This document shows positions 1 through 10,242 of a stretch of 64,000 nt of DNA, piece after piece; within the stretch, counting starts at the first letter, position 1, and each line of letters opens with the position of its first letter. The DNA lies in the NCBI RefSeq assembly GCF_049056525.1, contig NZ_JBHUPT010000040.1:1-64000 (forward strand). The letters run 5' to 3'. This DNA is from Leisingera coralii. GTDB lineage: Bacteria; Pseudomonadota; Alphaproteobacteria; Rhodobacterales; Rhodobacteraceae. The notes under the pieces were generated by a model. That model was given only the letters and a program-made list of their open reading frames with translations, was not told the origin of the DNA and did no database searches. The position numbers and the translations under genes are program-made.

Positions 1-170
1 GCAGGATCAACGCCGAGATCGCTCGGGAACGAGGCGAAGGCCGCTGATAACGGCGAGTTTCCACACAGCCTCGGCTGGATGCAGACAGGAGTATCAAAAA
101 CCTTTTTTGGCTCCCGACCAAATAGTCAGTAGCGCATGGTCAGGATAGACCGCACGATTGCTATTCAAGA

Positions 171-200
171 ATTGAAAAGGGCGCCCAATTGGGCACCCTT
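171..200 (-). terminator. Intrinsic terminator of tkt
   Basis: A 10-bp inverted repeat (arms 177-186 and 191-200, loop AATT) lies 24 nt past the tkt stop. Read on the minus strand, its one mismatch becomes a G-U pair and a short T-rich stretch follows. The plus-strand side is also T-rich, so it may work both ways. Confidence 0.7.
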
Positions 201-223
201 CGTTCTTTTATTCATTGGCCAAG

Positions 224-2245
224 TTAGCCCAGCAGCTCTTTCACCTTGGCCACTGTGCCCTCAGCCGTAATGCCGAAGCGTTCGAACAGCTCGCCTGCAG
301 GGGCAGAGGCGCCGAAGCGGTCCATGCCGACGAAACCGGCCTTCTTCTCCTGGCCGCGCTCGCCCAGCAGCCAGCGGTCCCAGCCGCCGTCGCGCACGGC
401 CGCCTCGATGCCGACGCGAACCGGGCCTGCGGGCAGGACCTTGCGGCGGTAGGCTTCGTCCTGCGCGGCAAACAGCTCCATGCAGGGCATGGAGACCACG
501 CGGGTGCCGATGCCTTCGGCTTCCAGCTTGGCCTTGGCTTCCATTGCCACGGAGACTTCCGAGCCGGTGGCGATCAGGATCACCTGGCGCTTGTTCTCGG
601 CTTCGGCCAGCACATAGGCGCCTTTTTCGACCATGTTGGTCAGCTTGTGCTCAGTCCGCACGGTGGGCAGGTTCTGACGGGTCAGGGCCAGCACCGAGGG
701 GGTTTCCTTGGCGGTCAGGGCGATTTCCCAGGCCTCGGCGGTCTCGACGGTGTCGGCCGGGCGGAACACGTAGGTGTTCGGAGTCGCGCGGCAGATGGCC
801 AGGTGCTCGACCGGCTGGTGGGTCGGGCCGTCTTCGCCGACGCCGATCGAGTCGTGGGTCATCACGAACACGGTCGGGATCTTCGAGAGTGCCGCCAGGC
901 GCATCGCCGGACGGGCATAGTCGGTAAAGCAGAAGAAGGTGCCGCCGTAAGCGCGCACGCCGCCGTGCAGAACCATACCGTTCATCGCCGCGGCCATGCC
1001 GTGCTCGCGGACACCCCAGTAGACATAGCGGCCCTTGCGGTTGTCGGTGTCAAAGACACCCAGGTCGCCGGTCTTGGTGTTGTTGGAGCCAGTGAGGTCG
1101 GCCGAGCCGCCCACGGTTTCCGGCATCAGCGGGTTGATGACCGCCAGCGCCATTTCCGAGGATTTGCGGGTGGCAACCTTGGGCTGCTCCTCGCTCACCT
1201 GCTTTTTCAGCGCCTTGATGGCTGCCGACAGCTTCTTGGGCGCTTCCAGCGCATAGGCGCGGTTGAAGCGGTCCTGCTTCTGCTGCGACAGCTCGGCAAA
1301 GCGGGCTTCCCAGGCTTCGCGCTCGGACTTGCCGCGCGCGCCGATCTCTTCCCACTGGGACTTGATCTCTGCCGGGATCTCGAACGCGCCGCCGGTCCAG
1401 CCGTAGGCATCCTTGGCCGCTTGCAGCTGGTCTGCATCGGTCAGCGCGCCGTGGCCCTTGGAGGTGTCCTGCGCGGCGTGGCCCAAGGCGATGTGGGTCT
1501 TGCAGGCGATCATCGACGGCTTCTTGGTTTTCTTGGCCGCCTCGATGGCCTCGTCGATGGCCTTGGGGTCGTGGCCGTCGATTTCCAGCACCTGCCAGCC
1601 CGACGCCTTGAAGCGCTGCACCTGGTTGGTGCGGTCGGACAGTTCAACGGTGCCGTCGATGGTGATGTTGTTGTTGTCCCAGAACACGATCAGCTTGCCC
1701 AGCTGGTGACGCCCGGCCAGGCCGATGGCCTCCTGGCTGACACCTTCCATCAGGCAGCCGTCGCCGGCGATCACATAGGTGTAGTGATCCACGACCTTCT
1801 TGCCGTAGTGGGCGCGCTGCATTTCCTCTGCCATGGCAAAGCCGACGGCGTTGGAGATGCCCTGACCCAGCGGGCCGCTGGTGACTTCGACGGCGTCGAG
1901 CAGGAAGTTCTCCGGGTGGCCCGCGGTCAGCGCGCCCATCTGGCGGAAGTTCTTGATCTGATCCAGGGTGACCTGCTTGTCGCCGGCCAGGTAGAGCAGG
2001 GCATAGATCAGCATCGAGCCGTGGCCAGCCGACAGGACAAACCGGTCGCGGTCCGGCCAGGTCGGGTTGGATACATCAAATTTGAGGTGCTTTTCGAACA
2101 GCACGGTCGCCACATCGGCCATGCCGATCGGCATGCCGGTATGCCCGGAGTTGGCGGCGGCGACGGCGTCGAGGGCCAGCGCGCGGATGGCGGCGGCCTT
2201 GTTCCAATGCTCGGGATTGGCGGTGCGCAGGGCTGTCAGGTCCAC
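224..2245 (-). CDS. tkt: Transketolase
   Basis: Thiamine-diphosphate-dependent transketolase of the non-oxidative pentose phosphate pathway and Calvin cycle, moving two-carbon ketol units between sugar phosphates in the cytosol. The chosen start is a GTG at 2245 preceded by AAGGA eight bases upstream; it gives 673 residues, the usual length. The open frame runs 62 codons further upstream, but that part is not transketolase-like. Visible signatures are SGHTGMP with the substrate-binding His at about residue 35, the ThDP/metal motif starting GDG at 161-163 and continuing through DNNN, and the pyrimidine-domain motif VREHGMAAAMNGM. It is a single gene with its own terminator, divergent from the zapA pair. 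Identity is secure. Confidence 0.96.
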   Translation of the reverse strand: MDLTALRTANPEHWNKAAAIRALALDAVAAANSGHTGMPIGMADVATVLFEKHLKFDVSNPTWPDRDRFVLSAGHGSMLIYALLYLAGDKQVTLDQIKNFRQMGALTAGHPENFLLDAVEVTSGPLGQGISNAVGFAMAEEMQRAHYGKKVVDHYTYVIAGDGCLMEGVSQEAIGLAGRHQLGKLIVFWDNNNITIDGTVELSDRTNQVQRFKASGWQVLEIDGHDPKAIDEAIEAAKKTKKPSMIACKTHIALGHAAQDTSKGHGALTDADQLQAAKDAYGWTGGAFEIPAEIKSQWEEIGARGKSEREAWEARFAELSQQKQDRFNRAYALEAPKKLSAAIKALKKQVSEEQPKVATRKSSEMALAVINPLMPETVGGSADLTGSNNTKTGDLGVFDTDNRKGRYVYWGVREHGMAAAMNGMVLHGGVRAYGGTFFCFTDYARPAMRLAALSKIPTVFVMTHDSIGVGEDGPTHQPVEHLAICRATPNTYVFRPADTVETAEAWEIALTAKETPSVLALTRQNLPTVRTEHKLTNMVEKGAYVLAEAENKRQVILIATGSEVSVAMEAKAKLEAEGIGTRVVSMPCMELFAAQDEAYRRKVLPAGPVRVGIEAAVRDGGWDRWLLGERGQEKKAGFVGMDRFGASAPAGELFERFGITAEGTVAKVKELLG

Positions 2246-2283
2246 TGGGATTGTTCCTTTGGCGTTACAGGCAATTGCTGCGC

Positions 2284-2311
2284 TCAATAACAGCGATGCA
2301 GCAAAGATCAA
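2284..2311 (-). promoter_or_regulatory. Possible tkt promoter
   Basis: On the minus strand TTGATC (2306-2311) and TATTGA (2284-2289) are 16 bp apart, about 40 bp upstream of the GTG start of tkt. This is a by-eye sigma-70-type match only. Confidence 0.35.
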
Positions 2312-2487
2312 GCATGGTTGCGCGCATGTCTGCCGGACTGCGCGAAGTTGGCGCGGCAAGTGGTTGAAAGACAAGGGGGGGTGTTTTATCCCTGAAAGGG
2401 AATAACTGGCCCATGTCAGCGGCAAATGCACGATTCGCGCAGACGCCGGAAAAAGAGTGGACTGATGTGGACGGGTGAGGGACAGGC

Positions 2488-3357
2488 ATGAACCAGATTG
2501 AAGAATTGCAAGGCCGCATCCAGGCCGCGCTGGAGCGCATCAGTTCCGGCACGTCAGCGCTGCAGGAGGCCCGCGAGGCGGACAAGGTGAAGGCGGCCGA
2601 AGCCATTGCCGAAGCCGCCAAGGCGGCTGAAGAGGCCGCTGCGAACGCTGCAAGGGCGGCCGAAGAAGCCGCTGCGAATGCTGCCAATGAGGCGCTGGAG
2701 CAGGCTCTTGACGAAGAGAAAACCGCCAACGCCCAGCTGGAGGAGCGGGTGAAGGTGCTGCACGCCCGCCTTAAGGAGGCCGAAAACAGTGCGCCGGCAG
2801 AGGGTGGCGATGTGGCCGCGATGCAGGCGGAACTGCAGCTGCTGCGCAACGAGGCGGGCGACCCGACCGAAAAGGAAGCGCTGCGGGCCGAGGTCGAGCG
2901 TCTGAAAAACCAGTTGGAAGCCGCCGCAAATACCGCCGCCAGCGTCAAGGAACAGCTGGAGGACCAGCTCGCCGAGGTTCAGGCCGCCAAGGACAGCCTG
3001 CAATCCCGCCTGGAAGAGGCCGAGGCCTCCGCCGGGCAAGCTGCGGAAGAACCTGCCGCAGCGCCTGACATGAGCGCGGAAATCGAACGCCAGAACGAAG
3101 CTTTGCTGCGGCTGGATACCGAGTTGCAGCAGCTGCGCCAGTCCAATGAGGAGCTGCGCGCCTCCAACGCCGCGCTGCGCGAGGCGAATGCCCAGGGCCT
3201 GGGCGATGCCGGGCTGATCAATGCCTCGATGGAGGCCGAGATCGAGGGCCTGCGCGCGGCCCAGGCCAGTGACCAGGCGCAGGTGAATGCGGTGCTGGCC
3301 AAGCTGGAACCGCTGCTGGCCAATGCCCGCAATCTGCCGGAAGGGGAGGAAGTCTGA
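2488..3357 (+). CDS. Coiled-coil protein upstream of ZapA (ZauP-like candidate)
   Basis: A 289-residue, Ala/Glu-rich protein that should be almost wholly coiled coil, with no signal peptide or membrane segment. Residues 46-67 contain two copies of an 11-residue unit (AAEEAAANAA plus one residue), a hendecad spacing typical of long straight coiled coils. Its stop overlaps the zapA start (TGATG), so the two are translationally coupled. In Caulobacter a coiled-coil gene directly upstream of zapA, zauP, encodes a ZapA partner that focuses the Z-ring. Position, coupling and fold suggest the same role here, but coiled coils give poor sequence evidence and I cannot show homology. The start at 2488 follows GAGGGACAGGC. 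Confidence 0.8.
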   Translation: MNQIEELQGRIQAALERISSGTSALQEAREADKVKAAEAIAEAAKAAEEAAANAARAAEEAAANAANEALEQALDEEKTANAQLEERVKVLHARLKEAENSAPAEGGDVAAMQAELQLLRNEAGDPTEKEALRAEVERLKNQLEAAANTAASVKEQLEDQLAEVQAAKDSLQSRLEEAEASAGQAAEEPAAAPDMSAEIERQNEALLRLDTELQQLRQSNEELRASNAALREANAQGLGDAGLINASMEAEIEGLRAAQASDQAQVNAVLAKLEPLLANARNLPEGEEV

Positions 3358-3752
3358 TGCCCGAAGTGACCATTCATATCGGCGGCCGCGGCTTTGAGGT
3401 CTCCTGCCAGGAGGGCGAGGAAAGCTATCTGCACTCCGCCGCCAAGATGCTGGACGACGAAGCGCAGGTGCTGTCCGACCAGATCGGCCGCATGCCCGAG
3501 GCGCGGATGCTCCTGATGGCCGGGCTGATGCTGGCGGACAAGACCGCGGCGGTCGAGGACCGGATCAAGGAGGTTGAGGCGGAACTGGCCGAGCGCGAGC
3601 GGGAGCTGGCGAAACTGCGCGCCGCGCCTGCGCCGGAACCGGAACGGATCGAAGTGCCGGTGGTGCCGCCCCTGGTGACCGAGGCGCTGGCCGAGATTGC
3701 GGCCCGCAGCGAGGCCTTGGCCCAGCAGATCGAGGAAAAGGCCGCGGGCTGA
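3357..3752 (+). CDS. zapA: Cell division protein ZapA
   Basis: ZapA binds and bundles FtsZ filaments at the division site. The 131-residue product has the ZapA opening (VTIHIGGRGFEVSC, then EESYLHSAAKMLDDE), followed by a helical middle and a coiled-coil C-terminal half (about 60-95) used for dimer and tetramer assembly. It is slightly longer than the usual ~100-110 residues because of a Pro/Glu-rich insert near residues 95-110. It is coupled by a one-base overlap to the coiled-coil gene before it, and a shared convergent terminator separates it from grxD. Confidence 0.88.
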   Translation: MPEVTIHIGGRGFEVSCQEGEESYLHSAAKMLDDEAQVLSDQIGRMPEARMLLMAGLMLADKTAAVEDRIKEVEAELAERERELAKLRAAPAPEPERIEVPVVPPLVTEALAEIAARSEALAQQIEEKAAG

Positions 3753-3785
3753 AGGCAGCCCGCCCTTGAAACCTGCTGAAACGGA

Positions 3786-3808
3786 AAAGGCGCCCGAGAG
3801 GCGCCTTT
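3786..3808. terminator. Convergent terminator between zapA and grxD
   Basis: A perfect 9-bp inverted repeat (3786-3794 and 3800-3808, loop CGAGA) ends in TTT on both strands and sits between two convergent genes, so it probably serves both. Confidence 0.75.
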
Positions 3809-3832
3809 CTTGCATTGCGGCAGGGGCTGAAA

Positions 3833-4195
3833 TCAGCCGTTGGCTTCGCGGATCTTGTCGGCGGCGTCCTTGTTGAAGGCGATGCCGTTTTCCTCGAACA
3901 TGCCGTCCAGCTCGCCCGACAGGGTCATTTCGGTGATGATGTCGCAGCCGCCGACGAACTCGCCCTTCACATAAAGCTGCGGGATGGTCGGCCAGTCGGA
4001 GTATTCCTTGATGCCGGCGCGGATCTCTTCATCCGCCAGCACGTTCACATCGGTATAGTCCACGCCGATGTAGTTCAGCACTGCGGCCACGCGCGAGGAG
4101 AAGCCGCACTGCGGCATTTCCTTGGTGCCTTTCATGTAGAGCACCACGTCATTGGCTTTGACGGTTTCGTCGATGCGGGTCTTTGCGTCGGTCAT
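3833..4195 (-). CDS. grxD: Monothiol glutaredoxin, Grx4 type
   Basis: A CGFS monothiol glutaredoxin of 120 residues. The CGFS site is at residues 30-33; the WPTIPQLYVKGEFVGGCD stretch is the cis-Pro and glutathione-binding region. Such proteins bind a [2Fe-2S] cluster between two glutaredoxins and two glutathiones, pass clusters on, and pair with BolA proteins. A bolA gene lies just upstream on the same strand, matching this partnership. The start at 4195 is preceded by AAAGGAAATGAATAG. Function follows from the family and neighbour; identity is secure. Confidence 0.94.
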   Translation of the reverse strand: MTDAKTRIDETVKANDVVLYMKGTKEMPQCGFSSRVAAVLNYIGVDYTDVNVLADEEIRAGIKEYSDWPTIPQLYVKGEFVGGCDIITEMTLSGELDGMFEENGIAFNKDAADKIREANG

Positions 4196-4302
4196 CTATT
4201 CATTTCCTTTCGGCTGCTGCGCCGTTTGCGTTGGCCGTCATATAGGTAATTTCGCGGGTATTGCCAATCCGCCCCTTGGGGCACACCGGGATCGGAGCAG
4301 CG

Positions 4303-4536
4303 CTATTTCGACTTGCTCTTGGGAACGAAAAAACGTGCGTATTCCTGCGGGTCTTTCGGGACCTTCCATGTGCGAACGGACCCGCCGCCCATGCCCGACT
4401 GATAGTCGGAGCGCAAGATGTGGTAGTCCGGGTCCGTTTCGTCCTCCTCCAACGGGCGGCGGCGCTGGGAAACAACCGCAACAACGGCGGTCATGACCAC
4501 AATGCCGAGCACCAGGATGGAGGCGAACAGAGACAC
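4303..4536 (-). CDS. Small single-pass membrane protein between bolA and grxD
   Basis: A 77-residue protein of unknown function. The GTG start at 4536 is supported by GGAG eight bases before it; that ribosome site overlaps the end of bolA, whose stop is 5 nt away, implying coupling. Residues 1-25 (SLFASILVLGIVVMTAVVAVV) form one clear membrane helix. A basic RRR stop-transfer patch follows, then an acidic stretch and a C-terminal tail with WKVPKDPQEYARFF and a Lys/Ser end. The inferred topology is N-out, C-in. The position between two Fe-S trafficking partners hints at a linked role, but no domain is recognised. Confidence 0.7.
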   Translation of the reverse strand: MSLFASILVLGIVVMTAVVAVVSQRRRPLEEDETDPDYHILRSDYQSGMGGGSVRTWKVPKDPQEYARFFVPKSKSK

Positions 4537-4541
4537 GAAAG

Positions 4542-4778
4542 TTACTCCGGCGCCTTGGTGGTCAGCGCCAGCGCGTGCAACTCGCCGTCGGGGCCATCCA
4601 TCTTGCCTTTCAGCGCGGCATAGACGGCGCGCTGCTGCTGCACGCGGTTCTTGCCGCGGAAGCTTTCGTCGACGACCATCGCCGACATGTGCACGCCGTC
4701 GGTGCCGCCGACCTGGATTTCGGCGTCCGGGAAGGCGTCGCGCAGCAGTTCTTCGATTTCGTGGGCTTGCATGGGCAT
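4542..4778 (-). CDS. BolA family protein
   Basis: A 78-residue BolA-like protein (MPMQAHEIEELLRDAFPDAE start) with the family's VGGTDGVHMSAMVVDESF core and RAVYAALKGKMDG helix. BolA proteins bind a [2Fe-2S] cluster with CGFS glutaredoxins, and such a glutaredoxin is encoded two genes downstream. The upstream in-frame extension to 4838 is rejected because AAAGGATCC precedes the ATG at 4778. The exact BolA subtype (BolA or IbaG-like) cannot be fixed by eye. It probably forms one transcript with the small membrane protein and grxD. Confidence 0.9.
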   Translation of the reverse strand: MPMQAHEIEELLRDAFPDAEIQVGGTDGVHMSAMVVDESFRGKNRVQQQRAVYAALKGKMDGPDGELHALALTTKAPE

Positions 4779-4844
4779 CCGGGGGGATCCTTTTGTCTTG
4801 TTTGTCAAAAATGTAGGTGTGCACTCCCGGCTGTGCAAGCAGGA

Positions 4845-5363
4845 TTAGGGGCAGCCTTCGGTAAAGGGCGCAATCGTTTCAACGAATTCCGGCAGTTCGG
4901 CCAGAGCTTGCTGAACGCTGTCCTCCTCGAAGTCCCAGACTGATGAGGGGTTTTCCGGGCAAAGCGCCTGGGTCAGCGCCGCGCAACGGGCCCTGAGGCC
5001 GTCCGGCAGGGGCAAGACGGCGGCCTCCTGCAGCACCAGCAGTGCCTCGTGGATCGGGCGCAGCACCCGCAGGGCGTGGGTCATGTGCGTCAGCAGGTCC
5101 GGGTCATCCCGCCAGGTTTCGCCGTCGAACAGCTGCTGTGTTACGCGCTGCCCGGCGCCGGCACAGGAATAGGCGACGCAGCCGCCAAAGCCGCAGGCGG
5201 CGAGGCCGCTGTGGATCGTGCAGCGGAAATCGGGGCCAAGGTTGGGGCAGGGTGTGTCCGCCTCTTTGAGCAGGCCGAAGTCTTCGTGCTCTTCAAAGGG
5301 ATAGGCCAGGCAGCACAGGGCCGCACATCGGCTGCAGTCCTCTTTCAGCTCTGGAAGGGTCAA
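4845..5363 (-). CDS. Cys-rich protein resembling the YkgJ zinc/iron-chelating family
   Basis: A 172-residue soluble protein. The first 65 residues hold C-x2-C-x3-C-C (C10, C13, C17, C18), then PCPNL with C39, and CTIH with C48 and H51, followed by further Cys. This spacing resembles the YkgJ-type metal-binding domain. The C-terminal half is helical and acidic without a recognised motif. It lies 101 nt after purL and 66 nt before bolA on the same strand. The metal and role are unknown; the family call is by pattern only. Confidence 0.7.
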   Translation of the reverse strand: MTLPELKEDCSRCAALCCLAYPFEEHEDFGLLKEADTPCPNLGPDFRCTIHSGLAACGFGGCVAYSCAGAGQRVTQQLFDGETWRDDPDLLTHMTHALRVLRPIHEALLVLQEAAVLPLPDGLRARCAALTQALCPENPSSVWDFEEDSVQQALAELPEFVETIAPFTEGCP

Positions 5364-5379
5364 GGGCCGGTCCCCGCTT

Positions 5380-5411
5380 CAAAAGAAAGGGCGGGATGAC
5401 AGCGCCATCCC
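5380..5411 (-). terminator. Probable terminator after purL
   Basis: A 6-bp perfect stem (5393-5398 and 5406-5411) is followed on the minus strand by CCCTTTCTTTTG. A second GC-rich hairpin with no T tract lies at 5432-5454, closer to the purL stop. Termination may be partial, letting some transcripts run into the Cys-rich gene. Confidence 0.5.
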
Positions 5412-5465
5412 ACCCCTGAGCTTCCGTCTGACGCGGCCCTCTGTAAAGGCCGCGCAAGAAGTCTA

Positions 5466-7631
<2,166 letters not shown>

Positions 7632-7809
7632 CCGTAAACGTCCCCAATGGCTGCGATTGCGCGCCTTTTAGAGCAAGCTTTGCCATTGGGAAAGAGGGGT
7701 TGAGCAAACGGGTGGCGGCAACGTGGCCGCAGGGCGGAATTCCTGCCCGCCAGCACCTGCTGCCGCCGGACCCGTTGTCCGGCGGCCACGGGTTTGCCGT
7801 CAGCGGCTG

Positions 7810-10065
7810 TCATTTTTTACCGGCTTCGGCGGCCGCCTGCTGCTGCGCAGTGCTCCCGGCAGCGGCGGCCACAGCGGCCTTTTCGGTGTCGTTCAGCTGG
7901 TCGGCATCCTCCAACCCCGGGATCGCTACCCGGACCTCGCGGCGGGCAAAGTCGATGCCATTTTCCGCAAAGGCTGCCTTCACCCGGTTGTAGATCTCCT
8001 TTCGGATGGTGAACTGGGTTCCAGGCTTGGCCATGAACTTGCCGCGAATGATCATGCCGACATCGTCGAAGTCGAAGACGCCCTGGCTTTTGAAAGGCTG
8101 CAGGAAATCGTCCTTGTACAGCTCATCCGCTATCATTTCGGCACCGATCTTCTTGAAGATCTTCTTCACCTTGTTTGGGTCGGTGTCAAAAGGCACCGTG
8201 AAGCGCAGCTTCATGATCACCCAGTCGCGGCTATAGTTGGTCAGCTTGGGGATCTCGCCGTAGGGGATGGTGTTGACCGGCCCGCGGTGGTGACGCAACT
8301 GCATCGAGCGGATCGAGATCTTCTCGACCGTGCCCCGGGTGCCCTCGACCTCGACATATTCGCCGACCCGGAAAGCATCGTCCACCAGGAAGAAGATGCC
8401 GGAGACCACGTCCGACACCAGCTTCTGCGCGCCAAAGCCGATCGCCAGGCCAACGATGCCCGCACCGGCCAGGAGCGGCGTGATGTCGATCCCCAGCGCC
8501 CCGACCGCCAGCAGCCCGAAGATCACCACAATGGCGATTTGTGCGGTGACCAGCAGCAGCGGCAGCACCGTTGCCAGCCGTGAACCGCCCGCGCCGCCGC
8601 CTTCGCCGCCGGCCTCGGCCTCTTCGCCGGAGGTCTGCTCTTTGGCGAGCCGCCGGTTGATCCAAAGCGATACGCCCTCATAGGCCACATAACCCGCCGC
8701 AATGGTCATCAGGCAGCCGATGATATAGCCGGCAAACCCTTCCGTGCCGGAGGCGATTTCCATTAGGTCGACATCCCAGGCATTGGAGATGATCATCAGT
8801 ACGATGCCAGCCACCAGCACGCGGCCAATCCGGATATAGCTGCGCTTGGTCGATTTATAGGCTTCGGCCGCCAGCCGGCCCTCGCCGGACATCGGCGGCA
8901 CCAGGTGCTTGACCAGCCCGCGGATCGCCGTGTCCAGCGCCGGCGCGGCCAGCAGCCAGAACATGGTGATGTAATGGGCGCCGTGGATCAGCTGCGCCAC
9001 CTTGCCAAGGCCGACAAGCGTGCCAACCGAAACCCAGGTCAGCGCCGCCACCCCCATCGCGAAATAGGGATAGTAATGGGCCGCCACCTCGTCATAGCGG
9101 GTGCGGTCCGGATCGGTGCCGCGCATCATGTCCGTGAGGCCCTCGCGCGCGGTCCAGGCGATCCAGATGATGTAGACATAGACCAGGCTGTCCAGCCAAT
9201 AGGCCAGGCGGATCGATTCCGGCGGCACGCCGTTGGCGGTGTTGAAGTTGACCGAGAAAATGGTCAGCCCGGCCAGGAAGATCAGGCCGATGGTGTGCAA
9301 GTGCAGGAAATCTGCCCAGCGGTCGCTGGCATTGACCAGCCGCCGGTCCGGCCGCTCCGGCGCCATGATGAAGCGGGACGCGGCTGCACCCACGCGCGGC
9401 AGCCAGATCAGATAGGTGACCATCGGTGCCGCAAACTGCAGCATCTGCGCGTCCAGCAGCGTCCGGCCTACCGCACGGATCACGGCGTAAAACACGACCA
9501 GGCCAATCATCTCGCGCAGGAAGCGCCTGCCCAGAAAGCTCAGCGCGCCCGCCAGCGTGTCCGCCGAAACGCTGACAGTCTCAAGATTGCGCCAGCGGGC
9601 AATCAGCTTGCGCACGGCAAATTCCGCGGCCAGGCCGATGGCCAGCGTCAGGGCAATCAGTCCGAACATTTGCAGCACACCGCCCAGGCCGCCGTGTTTC
9701 TGGACAAAGTTGCCGATCGCGCGGTACTGGCCCTCCGGCAGCACCGGCAGTTTGCGCACCGCATCCGTGACCGGCAGCGTGAAGGCCGTCCACAGCTGAA
9801 TTGCCCGGCCTGTCAAAGTCGCAGGGGGTGCCTCAGCATCCTGCCTGGCCGCCACCGCATCCAGCCGCTCGAGCAGCAGCGCCCGGACCTGATCGTCGGA
9901 CATCCGGGCAACCATTTCATGAACCGCTTCCTGGGTCAGCGGATCAGGGAGGGCAGGGGTGTCCATGGTCTGGGCCTGCGCGGGTGGATTCCACATCCCC
10001 TCCAGGACAAGGATCGTCAAAACAACGCTGAAAAGGCGGGCAAAGTGCCGGAGAATAGATTTCAT
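7810..10065 (-). CDS. MscS-family mechanosensitive ion channel
   Basis: A 751-residue inner-membrane channel protein. The start at 10065 (MKSILRHFARL) is preceded by GAGG and gives a signal peptide ending near PAQAQ; the open frame runs 50 codons further upstream without support. After a ~120-residue periplasmic helical segment come many membrane spans (about residues 130-540). The MscS signature follows near 545-650: a pore helix with AGAGIVGLAIGFGAQKLVSD, the beta domain DAFRVGEYVEVEGTRGTVE, and RGPVNTIPYGEI. The C-terminal tail is Ala/Gln-rich. Members release solutes on hypo-osmotic shock. The size fits the large MscS relatives with extra helices rather than the 286-residue E. coli MscS. 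Confidence 0.9.
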   Translation of the reverse strand: MKSILRHFARLFSVVLTILVLEGMWNPPAQAQTMDTPALPDPLTQEAVHEMVARMSDDQVRALLLERLDAVAARQDAEAPPATLTGRAIQLWTAFTLPVTDAVRKLPVLPEGQYRAIGNFVQKHGGLGGVLQMFGLIALTLAIGLAAEFAVRKLIARWRNLETVSVSADTLAGALSFLGRRFLREMIGLVVFYAVIRAVGRTLLDAQMLQFAAPMVTYLIWLPRVGAAASRFIMAPERPDRRLVNASDRWADFLHLHTIGLIFLAGLTIFSVNFNTANGVPPESIRLAYWLDSLVYVYIIWIAWTAREGLTDMMRGTDPDRTRYDEVAAHYYPYFAMGVAALTWVSVGTLVGLGKVAQLIHGAHYITMFWLLAAPALDTAIRGLVKHLVPPMSGEGRLAAEAYKSTKRSYIRIGRVLVAGIVLMIISNAWDVDLMEIASGTEGFAGYIIGCLMTIAAGYVAYEGVSLWINRRLAKEQTSGEEAEAGGEGGGAGGSRLATVLPLLLVTAQIAIVVIFGLLAVGALGIDITPLLAGAGIVGLAIGFGAQKLVSDVVSGIFFLVDDAFRVGEYVEVEGTRGTVEKISIRSMQLRHHRGPVNTIPYGEIPKLTNYSRDWVIMKLRFTVPFDTDPNKVKKIFKKIGAEMIADELYKDDFLQPFKSQGVFDFDDVGMIIRGKFMAKPGTQFTIRKEIYNRVKAAFAENGIDFARREVRVAIPGLEDADQLNDTEKAAVAAAAGSTAQQQAAAEAGKK

Positions 10066-10117
10066 TTTAACCTCGCGTGCCAGGAAAGCTGGCCGTACAC
10101 GGAATACACTTGGAACA

Positions 10118-10146
10118 ATTGAACCGGTGAGTTGTATTCGGGTCAA
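10118..10146 (-). promoter_or_regulatory. Predicted promoter of the MscS-type gene
   Basis: On the minus strand TTGACC (10141-10146) and TTCAAT (10118-10123) are separated by exactly 17 bp, about 50 bp upstream of the ATG at 10065. This gives a leader of roughly 45 nt. Confidence 0.55.
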
Positions 10147-10213
10147 AGAAAATCGTGCCGGCGGCAAAGAACGCCAAATTCCCCGGATTGCCCTCGAGGG
10201 CAGGCGTTTGGCC

Positions 10214-10242
10214 AAAAAAAAGGCCGAGCACTAAGCTCGGCC
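10214..10242 (-). terminator. Strong intrinsic terminator
   Basis: A perfect 8-bp stem (GGCCGAGC arms, ACTAA loop as read on the plus strand) is followed on the minus strand by eight Ts. It ends either the candidate small RNA or the lysR transcript, whose stop is about 220 nt away. Confidence 0.85.

Noticed and set aside
1..170. A frame ending at TGA 45-47 on the plus strand, and other short open frames, as the end of a gene before tkt
   Set aside because: Only about 14 codons are visible, all three frames stay partly open, and no motif, start or ribosome site can be judged at the edge.
215..2290. Long plus-strand frame opposite tkt, and similar long antisense frames opposite purL, nrdJ, the oxidoreductase, proA and others
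   Set aside because: They mirror conserved genes on the other strand, a known effect of high GC with strong third-position bias, and show no domain or start signal.
4200..4247. A 13-codon minus-strand frame (MTANANGAAAERK) ending just before grxD, as a leader peptide
   Set aside because: It lacks a ribosome site and has no regulatory hairpin or biased codons; it can arise by chance in a 5' region.
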